From positions 62,001 to 126,000 of the forward strand of contig NZ_LHVE01000009.1 of assembly GCF_001269655.1 (NCBI RefSeq): 64,000 nt of DNA, given 5' to 3'. Position numbers and translations under genes: made by a program. Shown here in pieces: positions 36,237-46,584 of this stretch (position 1 is the first letter of the stretch; each line of letters begins with the position of its first letter). The notes under the pieces were generated by a model, which saw only the letters and a program-made list of their open reading frames with translations, made no database searches and had not been told where the DNA came from. Source of the stretch: Pseudomonas thivervalensis (GTDB taxonomy: Bacteria; Pseudomonadota; Gammaproteobacteria; Pseudomonadales; Pseudomonadaceae).

Positions 36237-38981
36237 CTAACGCTCCTGTTTGCGCAGGCAAAGCACGCTCAGGCCGATCAGGATCGGTACCGTCACCAGC
36301 AGTTGCAGGAAATACGGTCCCAGCGCCTGCATATCCAGGGCCTTGGAGAAGATCCCTCGGCTGATGGTGAGAAACTGCGCGGTAGGGTAGACCTTGCCGA
36401 CCATCGCGCCGAAGCCCTCCAGCGAAGACACCGGGTTGATCAATCCGGAAAATTGAATGGCCGGTAGCAGGGTCGCAATGGCGGTGCCGAACACGGCCGC
36501 AATCTGGCTGTTCATGAACGTCGACATCCACAAGCCCAACCCCGTGGAAGTGCCGATGTACAGCAACGCGCCCAGGCTCAACACCCAAAGGCTGCCTTTG
36601 AGTGGCACGGCGAACACCCAGACGGCCAAGGCACACATCAGTAAAAAGTTGAACATGCCCATGGCAACGTAGGGCAACTGTTTACCCAGCAGGAATTCCA
36701 GGCGTGTCACGGGCGTGACATACAGGTTGATGATCGAGCCCATCTCTTTTTCCCGTACGACACCCAACGCGGTGAGCATCGCCGGAATCATCATCAACAA
36801 CAGTGGGATGATCGCCGGAACCATGGCCTGCAAGCTTTCCACATCCGGGTTGTAGCGGTAACGCACTTCCACGTTGGCAAGGGTCGTCCCGCTATACCCA
36901 AGTTCTGCCAGATAGCCATTGTGCAAGCCGTTCACGTAGCCCTCTATCGTGCGTGCTCGCATGGGCATTGCACCGTCCACCCAGGCGGCCACGGTCGGCT
37001 GGGTGCCGCGCTTGAGGTCGCGTCCAAAGTCTGGCGGGATTTCCAGCGCCAGGGTAATCGCCCCGCTTTGCAAGCGAGTCTCCAGATCGGTGTAATCATG
37101 CAACCCGGGCTGTTCGATAAAATAACGCGAACCGGAAAAGCTGCGCACATAGGCTTGGCTGGTGGTGGTCTGGTCGCGGTCCAGCACTGCGAATGACAGG
37201 TCTTCAACGTCCAGGCTGATGCCATAGCCCATGATGAACATCAGCAATACCGTGCCCAGTGCCGCAAGCGTCAGGCGGATCGGGTCACGGCGAATCTCCA
37301 TGGTCTCGCGCCGAGCGTAACTGAACATTCGCAGGCTACTGAACCCATTGCGGCGGGTCTTTGAGAAAGCGACGTGGGGGGCTTCGAGGGTCGGTGGTTG
37401 CGTGCTCGGCCCCTCGCGCTGTATCGCGGCTGCTTCGTCGCTGGCGGCTTGTTCGAGGTAGGAAACAAAGGTTTGCTCCAAGCTGTTCAACCCGCGATCG
37501 ATGACCAATTGCCCGGGCGCGCCGCTGACCAGTACCCGCCCGGCATGCATGAAGGAGATCCGGTCGCAGCGCTGCGCTTCGTTCATGAAATGCGTGGAAA
37601 TGAAAATGGTCACGCCGTCATTGCGCGACAGGTCGAGCAACTGCCGCCAGAAAGCGTCCCGCGCAATGGGGTCTACGCCAGAGGTCGGTTCGTCGAGAAT
37701 CAGCACATCGGGTTTATGGATCAGCGCGACGGCGAGCGACAGGCGCTGACGGATACCCAGCGGCAGTCGATCGGGCAGGGCGTCAAGGTCTTGCTTGAGA
37801 CCAAAACGTTCGACGGCCTCGGCGACGCGGCGGTCAATTTCGTCCGCTGGCACATGAAACAATTGGGCATGCAGCACCAGGTTCTGCCGGACCGTCAATT
37901 CGGTGTAGAGGGAAAAGCCTTGGGACATGTAGCCGACACGCTGCCGAGTCTTCAGGTCCTTCGGGTCGATCGGCTTGCCAAACAGCCAGGCCTGCCCCGA
38001 AGTGGCCGCAAGCAAACCGGTCAGCATTTTCATGGTGGTGGATTTGCCGCAGCCATTGGAGCCAAGGAAACCAAAGATCTCCCCGCGCTCGATGCGGAAA
38101 CTGGCATTGTCCACGGCGGTGAACGCACCGAAGCGGCACGTCAACTCCTTGGCCTCGATGGCAATCACCGCCTCCGCTGCGGATTGGACACGAGGTGTGA
38201 TTACCAGCGGTTCGTGGCCACGCCGGCGACTTTGCGGCAACAGGGCGATAAAGGCCGCTTCCAGGTTCTGACATTCGGTTCGCTGGCGGATCTGTGCAGG
38301 TGAACCACTGGCCAGGACCTTGCCTGCGTCCATCATCAGCAAATGGTCGAAGCGTTCAGCCTCTTCCATATAGGCCGTGGCCACCAGGACACTCATATGG
38401 GGCCGTCGTGCCCGCAACTCGGCGATCAACGCCCAGAACTGGTTTCGCGCAAGGGGGTCGACGCCAGTGGTGGGCTCGTCGAGGATCAGCAGGTCGGGAT
38501 CGTGGATCAGCGCACAGCACAATCCCAGTTTCTGCTTCATTCCACCCGACAGTTTCCCGGCGGGGCGCCCGGCAAAAGGCGTCAGCCCGGTGCTGGACAA
38601 CAAGGCATCGATGCGTTGTCGGCGTTCTTGCCGGCCTTGCCCGAACAGGCGAGCAAAAAAATCCAGGTTTTCGAATACCGACAATGTCGGATAAAGGTTC
38701 TTGCCCAGGCCTTGGGGCATGTAGGCGATGCGCGGACACAGCGCCTGACGATGACGGGCGTCGGCTATATTGCCGTCCAATACGGTCAGATGCCCTTGCT
38801 GCACGACCCGCGCGCCTGCGATCAACGCCAATAGGCTGGACTTGCCGACGCCGTCCGGGCCGATCAGCCCGACGATGCCGGTGGCAGGAATGTCCAGGGT
38901 GATGCTGTCCAAGGCTAGGGTCTTGCCGTACCGCAGCCCCACGTCCTGCAGGCGCGCCACCCAAGCGCGTTTGCCCGTCAT
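36237..38981 (-). CDS. rbbA: RbbA-like ABC protein: two ATPase domains plus ABC-2 permease
   Basis: A 914-residue fusion close to E. coli RbbA (911). First ATPase: Walker [10 protein letters not shown], signature LSGGMKQKL, Walker [14 protein letters not shown]. Second ATPase: [10 protein letters not shown], a divergent signature [10 protein letters not shown], and [13 protein letters not shown]. From about residue 560 an ABC-2 permease with six TM segments follows. RbbA was described as ribosome-associated in E. coli, but the operon context here is that of an exporter. The ATG at 38981 overlaps the upstream stop (ATGA) and is preferred over one 11 codons earlier. Confidence 0.92.
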   Translation of the reverse strand: MTGKRAWVARLQDVGLRYGKTLALDSITLDIPATGIVGLIGPDGVGKSSLLALIAGARVVQQGHLTVLDGNIADARHRQALCPRIAYMPQGLGKNLYPTLSVFENLDFFARLFGQGRQERRQRIDALLSSTGLTPFAGRPAGKLSGGMKQKLGLCCALIHDPDLLILDEPTTGVDPLARNQFWALIAELRARRPHMSVLVATAYMEEAERFDHLLMMDAGKVLASGSPAQIRQRTECQNLEAAFIALLPQSRRRGHEPLVITPRVQSAAEAVIAIEAKELTCRFGAFTAVDNASFRIERGEIFGFLGSNGCGKSTTMKMLTGLLAATSGQAWLFGKPIDPKDLKTRQRVGYMSQGFSLYTELTVRQNLVLHAQLFHVPADEIDRRVAEAVERFGLKQDLDALPDRLPLGIRQRLSLAVALIHKPDVLILDEPTSGVDPIARDAFWRQLLDLSRNDGVTIFISTHFMNEAQRCDRISFMHAGRVLVSGAPGQLVIDRGLNSLEQTFVSYLEQAASDEAAAIQREGPSTQPPTLEAPHVAFSKTRRNGFSSLRMFSYARRETMEIRRDPIRLTLAALGTVLLMFIMGYGISLDVEDLSFAVLDRDQTTTSQAYVRSFSGSRYFIEQPGLHDYTDLETRLQSGAITLALEIPPDFGRDLKRGTQPTVAAWVDGAMPMRARTIEGYVNGLHNGYLAELGYSGTTLANVEVRYRYNPDVESLQAMVPAIIPLLLMMIPAMLTALGVVREKEMGSIINLYVTPVTRLEFLLGKQLPYVAMGMFNFLLMCALAVWVFAVPLKGSLWVLSLGALLYIGTSTGLGLWMSTFMNSQIAAVFGTAIATLLPAIQFSGLINPVSSLEGFGAMVGKVYPTAQFLTISRGIFSKALDMQALGPYFLQLLVTVPILIGLSVLCLRKQER

Positions 38982-40051
38982 TGGGGTACCTTGATTTCGA
39001 GTTCGGCTGGCCATTGGGCTTGTTGATTGAGCCGAACATGGGCGACGCCCGGCACGCCGGTTTTCACTTGGCTGAGGTGCTTGCGCAGCAGCTCAGGGTC
39101 TATCCGCGCCTTGATACGGAACATCAGCTTCTCCCGTTCGTTGGCCGTTTCAACCGTTTTGGGCGTGAACTGCGCGACGCTGGCCACGTAGCTGGCTTTG
39201 GCAGGAATCACGTATTGCGGGGCGGCATCGATGATCACACGCACCTCGCTGCCAATGGCCACGCGACCGGCCTGGTCGGTGGGCAGGAAGAACGTCAGGT
39301 ACACATCGCTCAGGTCCACCATGTTCAGGACTTTGCCCCCGGCCGCAATCACCTCACCTTCTTCGGCGATGCGGTACTGCACGCGTCCATCCCGAGGCGC
39401 CTTGAGCTCGGTGTCGGCCAAGTCCGCCTGCAAGCGTTGCTCGGTCGCCGCTGCCGCCTCGATGCTGGCCTGAGCCTCTTCCACTTGCGACTTGGCGGCT
39501 TCAATACCCGCCTGGGCCGTCAATACCTGTGAGTTGGCAGCCGCCAGCGCCGCGTGGCCGCTGTCCAGCAGCGCGCGGTCGTCGTCCAGTTGCTGCTTGG
39601 CTAGGGCGTTGCGCTGCACCAGGATCTCGGTGCGGGCAAAGCGTTTCTGTGTGGCAATCAGTTCAGCCTGGCGCTGGGCAACCACTGCCCTTGCGGTGAT
39701 CTTTTCGCTTTCCCGTTGAGCTACGAGAGCCGCCGCCGTTAATTTCGCGGTACGGGCCCGCTGCAACTGGGCCTGGGCCTGGAGAATTTCGGCCCGCAAC
39801 GCCTGGGTATCCATGCGCGCCAGCACTTGCCCTGCGCGGACCTGTTCACCTTCAGTGACCAGAAGGGTATCGATGCGTCCGGCCAGCTTGCTCGCCACAT
39901 CCACTTCGGTGGCTTCAATCCGCCCATTGCCGCTGGCGAAATCAGGGTCTATAGGAGCGGGTTTGAACACGTACCAGGCACCCAAAATGCCCAGGACAAC
40001 CAGGCTCCCCAGAGCCCCTCGTTTAAGCCACTTGCCGGTTACGTCGTTCAT
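38978..40051 (-). CDS. yhiI: HlyD-family membrane-fusion protein, YhiI-like
   Basis: A 357-residue periplasmic adaptor: one N-terminal TM helix (about 14-29), a lipoyl-type half ([23 protein letters not shown] ... [11 protein letters not shown]), a long alpha-helical hairpin rich in Ala/Gln/Glu (about 90-215) and the returning lipoyl half ([24 protein letters not shown]). It links the inner-membrane RbbA/YhhJ pair to an outer-membrane channel that is not encoded here. Confidence 0.92.
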   Translation of the reverse strand: MNDVTGKWLKRGALGSLVVLGILGAWYVFKPAPIDPDFASGNGRIEATEVDVASKLAGRIDTLLVTEGEQVRAGQVLARMDTQALRAEILQAQAQLQRARTAKLTAAALVAQRESEKITARAVVAQRQAELIATQKRFARTEILVQRNALAKQQLDDDRALLDSGHAALAAANSQVLTAQAGIEAAKSQVEEAQASIEAAAATEQRLQADLADTELKAPRDGRVQYRIAEEGEVIAAGGKVLNMVDLSDVYLTFFLPTDQAGRVAIGSEVRVIIDAAPQYVIPAKASYVASVAQFTPKTVETANEREKLMFRIKARIDPELLRKHLSQVKTGVPGVAHVRLNQQAQWPAELEIKVPQ

Positions 40052-40337
40052 CCCTGCCTCTCGGGTCTCAGCGCAGGTTGGCGCTGGGAGATGATAGGGC
40101 TGGAGTAGAAGGTCGTTTGTTGATCTGCGTTAACGATCCGGCTTTAAAAGGAAAAAATCGGTAGCGGGGGAAGCGACAACGTCTGATGCTGAAGGGTGGA
40201 CTGCAAATGGGGAAGGAACCGGGCGATCAGAGATCGACGGGGTTTGGTGGGGGCTGTGTTTTTTTGCCCTTGATACCCCAAGGAACAAGTCCAGAATCAA
40301 ATCTTTTCCTGCCCCAGCAGGAAAATAGACCCCCTGG

Positions 40338-40418
40338 ATTTCAACGAGTCGGACACCAGGTACGAGTCTCGTTTCCCGCTCCAAGATTCAGAACAAGCCA
40401 CTCGGATGAGTGGCTTTT
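40338..40418 (+). repeat. direct repeat, left copy: tRNA-Gly 3' end remnant plus terminator
   Basis: This stretch matches 58646-58727 closely; the core from ATTTCAACGAGTCGGACACC to GATTCAGAA differs at only a few bases. Its middle part, CGAGTCTCGTTTCCCGCTCC followed by A, equals the T-arm, acceptor and CCA end of bacterial tRNA-Gly(GCC) as I know it. The 5' half of the tRNA is absent. Some similarity extends about 30 bp further left (CCTGCC...GCAGGAAA). It looks like an attachment-site remnant of an element integrated at tRNA-Gly. Confidence 0.7.
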
Positions 40419-40419
40419 T
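40395..40419 (+). terminator. rho-independent terminator ahead of the intron
   Basis: AAGCCACTC and GAGTGGCTT form a 9-bp stem with a GGAT loop and a short T tract. It sits directly after the tRNA-Gly remnant and ends 5 bases before the group II intron. Confidence 0.85.
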
Positions 40420-40424
40420 CTGTG

Positions 40425-41080
40425 GTGCGCCAGGCATGGCGCGTTGCGCGTAAGCGCAACCAGCTTGGCTGTGGTGGCCACGCTGGTGACTTGGAGGTGA
40501 AAGTTCTCTACACACCCCGGCAAGGGGAAGTGTTAGCCAGAGGCAAGGGTGTCGTGGGTGACTGCGAATCTGAAGGAAGCTCGAGGCAAAATGCTGGCCT
40601 GACGAACAGGAAGCGGATGAGGCGGTGCAGCGGGGTAAGATAGCCACAATTGCCAAAGCCCAATACTTGCACGGAACGCTGTGACGTAGATCCGACAGGC
40701 ATAAGCAGGAAGGTCGCGCGAATTACCCTGGGAGATCTGTCTAGCCTGCCATGTGCTACCGGCGTCGCGAGATGACGGGATGGGCGACAGAAGTCAGCAG
40801 AGGCCGTAGTAGTTGCTCAAAACCGGAGTAATGAAGGGCTGAACCTGCCATGAGTGGATAGTCGGGTGTGATCTCTGTGGAGCGTAAAGCAGAAACTCCG
40901 CGTAGCGGGGTCGAGACCATCGGGAGGTAGGAGGTCTGGGCGCTTAGATACCGCAGGCGACACATCAACGGAACCAAGCTCGCTGACGTAGTTGTGTCAG
41001 TAGGCAGGAACCGCCGTATACGGAACCGTACGTACGGTGGTGTGAGAGGACGGCGGGGGCAACCCCGCCTCCTACTCGAT
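40425..41080 (+). mobile_element. ORF-less group II intron (group IIC-like)
   Basis: The 5' end GTGCGCC fits the GUGYG consensus. Near the 3' end a domain V hairpin is seen at about 41010-41041: ACCGCCGTA pairs with TACGGTGGT, the catalytic triad is CGC, and a bulge and capped inner stem follow. Domain VI is at about 41046-41077 (GGCGGGG/CCCCGCC stem, then CCTAC with the likely branch A). The intron ends in AT at 41080. The roughly 656 bases contain no reverse-transcriptase frame, so only the ribozyme part is left. Location directly behind a terminator is the known habit of group IIC introns. It could move only with a protein supplied from elsewhere. Confidence 0.85.
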
Positions 41081-41086
41081 CGTTAT

Positions 41087-42316
41087 TTAAAACAAAGAAA
41101 ATGCGTAACTGGCGATCAACCGATTTTCATCAATGTCACGACCATCATCGCTGCGGTAGGTTGCGTTACGCCAGCGGACGGAGAGGCCTTTCAGGACGTC
41201 TTGAAAAGCGTAGGTCACATCGATGTCGCGCTCCCATTCCTTTTCGGCGCCTGTTTTATCCAAGCCTGTCCCGCGGATGTAAGCGGTGAAAAAGGTCAGG
41301 CCAGGAATACCCATTGCCGCGAAGTTGTAGCCGTAGCGCATTTGCCAACTGCGCTCACCGGCGCTACCGAAGTCGTGGTATTGCACGTAGTTGGGCAAGT
41401 AGGGGTTGTTGATGTAAGGGAAACCGGTCGCGCCCTTCATGACTTGGTAGGTGGCCATTACGCTGTGGCCGCTGTCGAGGTTGTAGCCCACCGCGGCGGA
41501 ATAGGCCCGGTTATCGACTTCACCCGCTTTTGCGGCGCCGATATCGCGGCTGGAGAACGCACGTACATCGGTGGTCACTTTGCCTTTTCCAAGACGCGTG
41601 GTGTGAACCAGTCCGAGGAATTGCTGGCGATACACGTCGTCCAACTCACCGTAGTAATAACTTCCCGTGAGTGTCGGCGTGAGTTCATAGCTGCCACCCC
41701 CATAACGGAAACGGTCTCCGACACCTGTTGCCTTGTAACGCCCATCTTTGGCCGCAATACCGATATCACGTTTATCGGTAGAGTCCGGCGTGACGGTTTT
41801 ATCGAGCTGCGCGAAATTGACGGTCAGGTGTTCGATCTCGCTGGAGCTGAGTTGGGTGCCTTGGAACGTCTGGGGAAACAGGCGACTGCCATTGAATTGC
41901 AGCACCGGAACTTTGGGCAATGCAATGCCGTAGTTCATGGTTGTTTTCGAGAACCTGACCTTGGCCGCCACTCCACCCTTTGAGTACTCGTCAGCGGCTT
42001 CACCGGAGGCGCGTCGTGGTAACAGGCCGCTACCGGTACGGTCTGGGCTGGAATCCAATTGAAAACCAGCGTATCCCAAGGCATCGATGCCGAATCCTAC
42101 AGTGCCCTGTGTAAAGCCGGACGCGTAGTTAAGCAAAAAACCTTGTGCCCATTCATCCCGCTTGGACACGCCGACGCCATCCCGGAAGTCGCCGTTGTAG
42201 TAGAAGTTGCGTGCTTCCAAGGTTGCCTTGCTGTCTTCAATAAAGCCTTGGGCAAGCGTGGAAATGCTCCAGCAAACACCGGGTACGAACAATGCAATAG
42301 AGAGGTTACGGTTCAT
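41087..42316 (-). CDS. OprD-family outer-membrane porin
   Basis: A 409-residue OprD porin: signal peptide, then QGFIEDSKATLEARNFYYNGDFRD, the family start, followed by repeated amphipathic strands, and a C-terminal aromatic residue (SYAFSLF). Members import small acids. Together with the DctA-like carrier and PDC lactonase next to it, uptake of an aromatic or pyrone carboxylate is likely; gal clusters of P. putida also carry a porin (GalP). The stop codon is only 6 bp from the intron end. Confidence 0.92.
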   Translation of the reverse strand: MNRNLSIALFVPGVCWSISTLAQGFIEDSKATLEARNFYYNGDFRDGVGVSKRDEWAQGFLLNYASGFTQGTVGFGIDALGYAGFQLDSSPDRTGSGLLPRRASGEAADEYSKGGVAAKVRFSKTTMNYGIALPKVPVLQFNGSRLFPQTFQGTQLSSSEIEHLTVNFAQLDKTVTPDSTDKRDIGIAAKDGRYKATGVGDRFRYGGGSYELTPTLTGSYYYGELDDVYRQQFLGLVHTTRLGKGKVTTDVRAFSSRDIGAAKAGEVDNRAYSAAVGYNLDSGHSVMATYQVMKGATGFPYINNPYLPNYVQYHDFGSAGERSWQMRYGYNFAAMGIPGLTFFTAYIRGTGLDKTGAEKEWERDIDVTYAFQDVLKGLSVRWRNATYRSDDGRDIDENRLIASYAFSLF

Positions 42317-42400
42317 TTTTATTATATTCCTGACACGACGGGTCGCTGTTCGGTACTGGACCGAACAGAAACGCGACGGAAAGTTGTGAGGGGGGAGGTG

Positions 42401-43714
42401 TTAAGCCTTGCAGCCCAGCTCTTGAGCCAGCTTTTTGCGGTCCAGCTCTTTTTCCCAGGCGGAAACCACCAAGGTCGCTACACCGTTGCCCACGAGGTTG
42501 GTCATGGCCAGCCCTGTGCCCATGAAGCGATGGATGCCCAGAATCAGCACCATACCGGCGACGGGCACGACCGGTATCACCATCAAGGTGCTGGTCAGCA
42601 TGACGAACGCGGCGCCTGACACGCCACTGGCGCCCTTGGATGTCAGCATCGCCACGATCACCAGGGTCAACTGTTGCGACAGGCTCAAGTCAATGTTCAA
42701 CGCCTGGGCAATGAACAGCACGGCCATCGTCAGGTAGATGTTGGTGCCATCCAGGTTGAAGGAATATCCGGTCGGAATCACCAGGCCCACGACGGGCTTG
42801 GAGCAGCCCAGGCGTTCCATTTTGTCCATGATTTGCGGCATCACCACCTCTGAAGAGCTGGTACCCAGCACCACCAACAGTTCCTCTTTGATGTAGCCAA
42901 GGAAACGCAGAATGCTGAAACCACACAACCGGGCGACGCTGCCAAGGACAACGATGATGAAAAATATGCAGAGCAAATAGAAGCTGCCAATCAGTTTGAG
43001 CAGTGGCAGCAGCGACTGGACACCGTAGGTGCCGACAGTGAACGCGATGGCACCAAATGCACCCACGGCTGACAGTTTGGCGATGATGTGGACGATGCGG
43101 AAAAACACCCCCGACAAGCCCTCGACGATGTCGTACACCGGTTTGCCTTTCTCTCCCATGGCTGACAACGCGCAACCGAACAACACCGAAACCAGCAGGA
43201 TGCAGAGCACGTTGCCCTCGGTGAAGGCCTGGGAGAAGGTAGTAGGGATGATGCCCATGAGGAAATCGACCATGTGCAAATGCTGGGCTTTTTCCGCAAA
43301 GCCGGTGACGGCCTTGGCATCGAGCGTGTTGACGTCAACGTTGAAGCCGCCGCCGGGGTTGAACAAGTGGCCACCGATCAACCCGATCAGCAGTGAGACC
43401 GTTGAAATGACTTCGAAGTACAACAATGCCTTGCCGCCGACACGGCCGACCTTTTTCAGATCACGCATGCCAGCGATACCGGTCACCACCGTACAGAAAA
43501 CGACGGGGCCGATGATCATTTTGATCAGTTTGATGAACGCATCGCCCAACGGTTTGAGGTCGGCGGCGAAATCAGGCCAGAAGTGACCGACCAGCACACC
43601 GGCGATGATTCCCAGCAGGACCTGGAAATACATCGCACGGTAAAAGGGTTGTTTGGTTTTTACGTGAGTGCTGGTCGGTGTTTCGACCTGCGCGGGCACA
43701 GGGATAGGGCTCAT
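42401..43714 (-). CDS. DctA-like dicarboxylate:cation symporter
   Basis: A 437-residue inner-membrane carrier of the DAACS family. Hallmarks include the serine-rich loop [26 protein letters not shown], and the [15 protein letters not shown] segment. DctA imports C4-dicarboxylates; here the neighbours suggest that it may carry a pathway-specific dicarboxylate such as PDC. This differs from the MFS transporter GalT used in the P. putida gallate cluster. Confidence 0.92.
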   Translation of the reverse strand: MSPIPVPAQVETPTSTHVKTKQPFYRAMYFQVLLGIIAGVLVGHFWPDFAADLKPLGDAFIKLIKMIIGPVVFCTVVTGIAGMRDLKKVGRVGGKALLYFEVISTVSLLIGLIGGHLFNPGGGFNVDVNTLDAKAVTGFAEKAQHLHMVDFLMGIIPTTFSQAFTEGNVLCILLVSVLFGCALSAMGEKGKPVYDIVEGLSGVFFRIVHIIAKLSAVGAFGAIAFTVGTYGVQSLLPLLKLIGSFYLLCIFFIIVVLGSVARLCGFSILRFLGYIKEELLVVLGTSSSEVVMPQIMDKMERLGCSKPVVGLVIPTGYSFNLDGTNIYLTMAVLFIAQALNIDLSLSQQLTLVIVAMLTSKGASGVSGAAFVMLTSTLMVIPVVPVAGMVLILGIHRFMGTGLAMTNLVGNGVATLVVSAWEKELDRKKLAQELGCKA

Positions 43715-43767
43715 AAGGTTTACTCGCTGCCATCTTATTGTTGGAGGTGTGGCAAAGGGTCCTGCTG

Positions 43768-44631
43768 TCAGCGTCCGTACAATTTCAGCGGGTTGTCTAC
43801 CAATAGCTTTTGGCGCAATACCGGGTCGGTGCAGAAGCGGAACATCAAATCCACCAGGCCGCCGTCGTTAGGCATGTCCTTGCTGATGTTCGGGTGCGGC
43901 CAATCGGTTCCCCAGAGCACTCGATCCGGGGCTGCCTGGATCAGTCGCTCGGCGAACGGGATTGCGTCATCGAAGGGCCGGCGACCGATCGACACCCGTT
44001 CAGCGCCACAGACTTTGACCCAGGCCAATGGATTTTCCATGAGATCGAGCAAGGCCAGAAAAGACGATTGTTCGATCCCGTCTTGAGCCTTGACGCGGCC
44101 CATGTGATCGATGATGAACGGCACGGGAATGCGTTCCAGGCGCTCGGCGTAAGTCAGAATGTCCTGAGCGTCCAGGTGCAACACCACATGCCAGCCAAGC
44201 GGGGCGAGTCGTTCCACCGTGCGATCAAACACCTCCAGGTCGGGTGCGCCGCCCAGGTGCGCGACAAAATTGAAACGCACCCCACGTACGCCGCCAGCGT
44301 CCATTTCGGCAAGTTGGGCGTCGGTTTCGCTGCCGTCGACAATAGCCACGCCACGATAACGTCCTTCACTACGGGCAATGGCATCGAGCATCGCGCGGTT
44401 GTCACTGCCGTGACAGCTGGCCTGGACGATCACGGCGCGGCTGAACCCCAGGTGGTCATGCAGGGCTCGCAACTGTTCATAGGGCGCGTCAGGCGGGGTG
44501 TAACTGCGGTCGGCGGCATAAGGGAACTGCGCGGCGGGGCCGAACACATGGCAGTGCGCGTCCCAGGCACCTGTTGGCAATGTTTGAACAGGTTTGGTGG
44601 GGTTGGGGTCCGGAGCCAGGCAACTTTTCAT
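43768..44631 (-). CDS. ligI: amidohydrolase, 2-pyrone-4,6-dicarboxylate (PDC) lactonase type
   Basis: A 287-residue amidohydrolase-superfamily enzyme of the LigI type. Motifs are [32 protein letters not shown] and WGTDWPHP. LigI opens PDC to 4-oxalomesaconate and works without a metal. The downstream products are exactly the substrates of the galD, galB and galC products encoded nearby, which supports this call. Related metal-independent lactonases for other lactones exist, so the symbol is based on motif and context. Confidence 0.85.
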   Translation of the reverse strand: MKSCLAPDPNPTKPVQTLPTGAWDAHCHVFGPAAQFPYAADRSYTPPDAPYEQLRALHDHLGFSRAVIVQASCHGSDNRAMLDAIARSEGRYRGVAIVDGSETDAQLAEMDAGGVRGVRFNFVAHLGGAPDLEVFDRTVERLAPLGWHVVLHLDAQDILTYAERLERIPVPFIIDHMGRVKAQDGIEQSSFLALLDLMENPLAWVKVCGAERVSIGRRPFDDAIPFAERLIQAAPDRVLWGTDWPHPNISKDMPNDGGLVDLMFRFCTDPVLRQKLLVDNPLKLYGR

Positions 44632-44744
44632 TGGGTGTCCTTATTGTTCTACGTTTGAAAGCGATGACTGATGGTCGTCGTTGCAAACGTGTCGAACAAC
44701 AGAGTCTGAGTTCTAGCAGCTATGCAGTTTTTGCATGCGTATCT

Positions 44745-45629
44745 TCACGGTATGCAGATTTCACGGACCATGGCCAATGTCTTCTCAGCCAGACGCGTCA
44801 ACGGCCGCTGCTCCGAGGTCGCAATAAACAGGTGGGTAGGAATGGATGGTTCCACGATCTGCGCCGCTTTCAAGCCGTCGGGAAGCACGTCGCTCTCGGC
44901 GAGGGCAGAGCGGAACAATACGCCGTAGCCCATGCCGAGTTTGATCAGCTTTAGTAGTGAAGGAATGCTGTCGATTTCCAGGCAGACATCCAGTGTGACC
45001 TCATGGCGTGAGGCCTGCGTTTCGACCAGTCGACGCAGCGAATGAGGTTCGCTGGGAATGATCAACGGGTAGTGCCCCAAATCGCCCATGGCAACTATTT
45101 CAGGCAAGTCTGAACCGCTGGCCCCGATCAACATCAAGGGCTCTGAGTGGATGTGTTCGTAATGTAACTGTGCGCTATGGGCTGGGTTGAACAACAGCGC
45201 GAAGTCCAGGCGGCCGAGCAAAAGCCACTCGCGCATCGAGTGACTCAATCCCTCCTTGATCCCTAGCGAGCAACCCGGAAATCGTTCGCGGAACGCCGAG
45301 ACCAACGCCACAGTGTGGCGCCGGGAAATACTGGGAGGAAGCCCGATCACTACTTTGCCTGATAAAGTGTCACGTTGTTCGCGCAGCTCTTCGCGAGCTA
45401 CTTGTACCTGGCGAAGGATGCCTTTTCCGTGGTCGAACAACCGTTGGCCGGAAGCCGTTAGCAGCACGCCACGGCCATTGCGCAGCAAGAGGTGTTCCTG
45501 GAGTTCGACCTCAAGTTGCCGAACCTGGCGGCTGACCACTGACTGGGAAATGTTCAATACCGCAGCGGCTTTAGTAAAGCTTCCGAACTCCGCGACTCGT
45601 ACGAAACATTCGAGCTGTTTTAGGTCCAT
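44745..45629 (-). CDS. LysR-family transcriptional regulator
   Basis: A 294-residue LysR protein with an N-terminal HTH (FGSFTKAAAVLNISQSVVSRQVRQLE) and an effector domain typical of the NAC/CynR-like group (LSGKVVIGLPPS...). It is encoded on the same strand as, and between, the lactonase and dehydrogenase genes. Together with the second LysR gene at the other end it probably controls the cluster. Confidence 0.92.
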   Translation of the reverse strand: MDLKQLECFVRVAEFGSFTKAAAVLNISQSVVSRQVRQLEVELQEHLLLRNGRGVLLTASGQRLFDHGKGILRQVQVAREELREQRDTLSGKVVIGLPPSISRRHTVALVSAFRERFPGCSLGIKEGLSHSMREWLLLGRLDFALLFNPAHSAQLHYEHIHSEPLMLIGASGSDLPEIVAMGDLGHYPLIIPSEPHSLRRLVETQASRHEVTLDVCLEIDSIPSLLKLIKLGMGYGVLFRSALAESDVLPDGLKAAQIVEPSIPTHLFIATSEQRPLTRLAEKTLAMVREICIP

Positions 45630-45657
45630 GGGGCCGATCTCGACGAAAAACCCTATG

Positions 45658-46584
45658 TTACTGCTTTTTCTCCAGAAGGCTTTCGCGAGTGAGCGGACGA
45701 CCGTAGAGGGTATCGATCAAGCGCAGCCAGTCGAATGGCTCCAAGCTTGGGTAATCTACGTCGGCATCCACCATAGCGTCCACGAGGCCACGCTGGGCGT
45801 TGACGATCGCTTGGCTCATGTTCGGCACCACCCCCATGTCGCTCGAGGTTTTTGCCACTTCTTTCATTTCTTCGGATCGACGCAGGCCATGTTCCGCCAC
45901 GCGGCTGATCAAGTAGTGTGGCAGAGCGCCGTCCCAGCCCATCTGCGGGAAGCTCTGATGCAATGAGGCGAGCACCTCGCGTTCAGCCTGATACTGTCGT
46001 GCGGTGCTCAGGCACTCGGTTGTCAGTGCCTCCAGGCCCTTGATCATGATGCTGCGGCACATTTTGATTGCCGATGCGACACCCACTTCTTCAGACACCG
46101 GGCGAACGTTCATGCCTAGTTCAGTGAGCCGCTCTGCCAGCATCACAGCAGCTATTCCGCCCAATAGGATGGGGGTTTTCAACCGTTGAGGTGGCACCGG
46201 TGCCATAACGGCAGCATCGATGTAGCCGACACCGCGTAGCTGCATGGATGCGAGCGCAACCCGTTTGGTGGACGGAGCTACGGAATTGATGTCGATGAAC
46301 AATTGATCAGGCCTCATCAACGCTGCCGCCGCTTGGGCGACATCCAGCGCAGCGTCGGCGGTGACTGCCGAGATGACCCAGTGGGCGAGGGCAATGGCTT
46401 CGGCGCAACTGTCGCATAGCGTTACGCCGCTGCGCCGGGCCTTGTCGTGCAGAGCGGCGCGAGTACGAGGGTTTTCTTGTAGGCGATCATAGGCGAATAC
46501 CGTCACGCCGGCCGCCGCGAGGTCCTGGGCCAAAATACTGCCGGCTTCGCCGAAGCCGATCAGCGTCACGATGGTCGGTTTCAT
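45658..46584 (-). CDS. NAD(P)-dependent beta-hydroxyacid dehydrogenase with DUF1932 domain
   Basis: A 308-residue protein with a Rossmann domain (LIGFGEAGSILAQDLAAAG) and a helical C-terminal DUF1932 domain (about 195-270). It resembles 6-phosphogluconate and 3-hydroxyisobutyrate dehydrogenases, with IDINSVAPSTK as substrate loop and the catalytic lysine in AIKMCRSIMIKGLEAL. It overlaps galD by 4 bp. It is not part of the known gallate pathway and is not related to LigC, so it may oxidise an additional hydroxy acid that feeds into PDC or oxalomesaconate. Confidence 0.85.
   Translation of the reverse strand: MKPTIVTLIGFGEAGSILAQDLAAAGVTVFAYDRLQENPRTRAALHDKARRSGVTLCDSCAEAIALAHWVISAVTADAALDVAQAAAALMRPDQLFIDINSVAPSTKRVALASMQLRGVGYIDAAVMAPVPPQRLKTPILLGGIAAVMLAERLTELGMNVRPVSEEVGVASAIKMCRSIMIKGLEALTTECLSTARQYQAEREVLASLHQSFPQMGWDGALPHYLISRVAEHGLRRSEEMKEVAKTSSDMGVVPNMSQAIVNAQRGLVDAMVDADVDYPSLEPFDWLRLIDTLYGRPLTRESLLEKKQ

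Noticed and set aside
38981-39014. Earlier ATG for rbbA (11 extra residues)
   Set aside because: The ATGA overlap with yhiI and the RbbA-like length favour the later start.
42059-42619. Long plus-strand open frame across the porin and carrier genes
   Set aside because: It is antisense to two clear protein families and shows no domain of its own.
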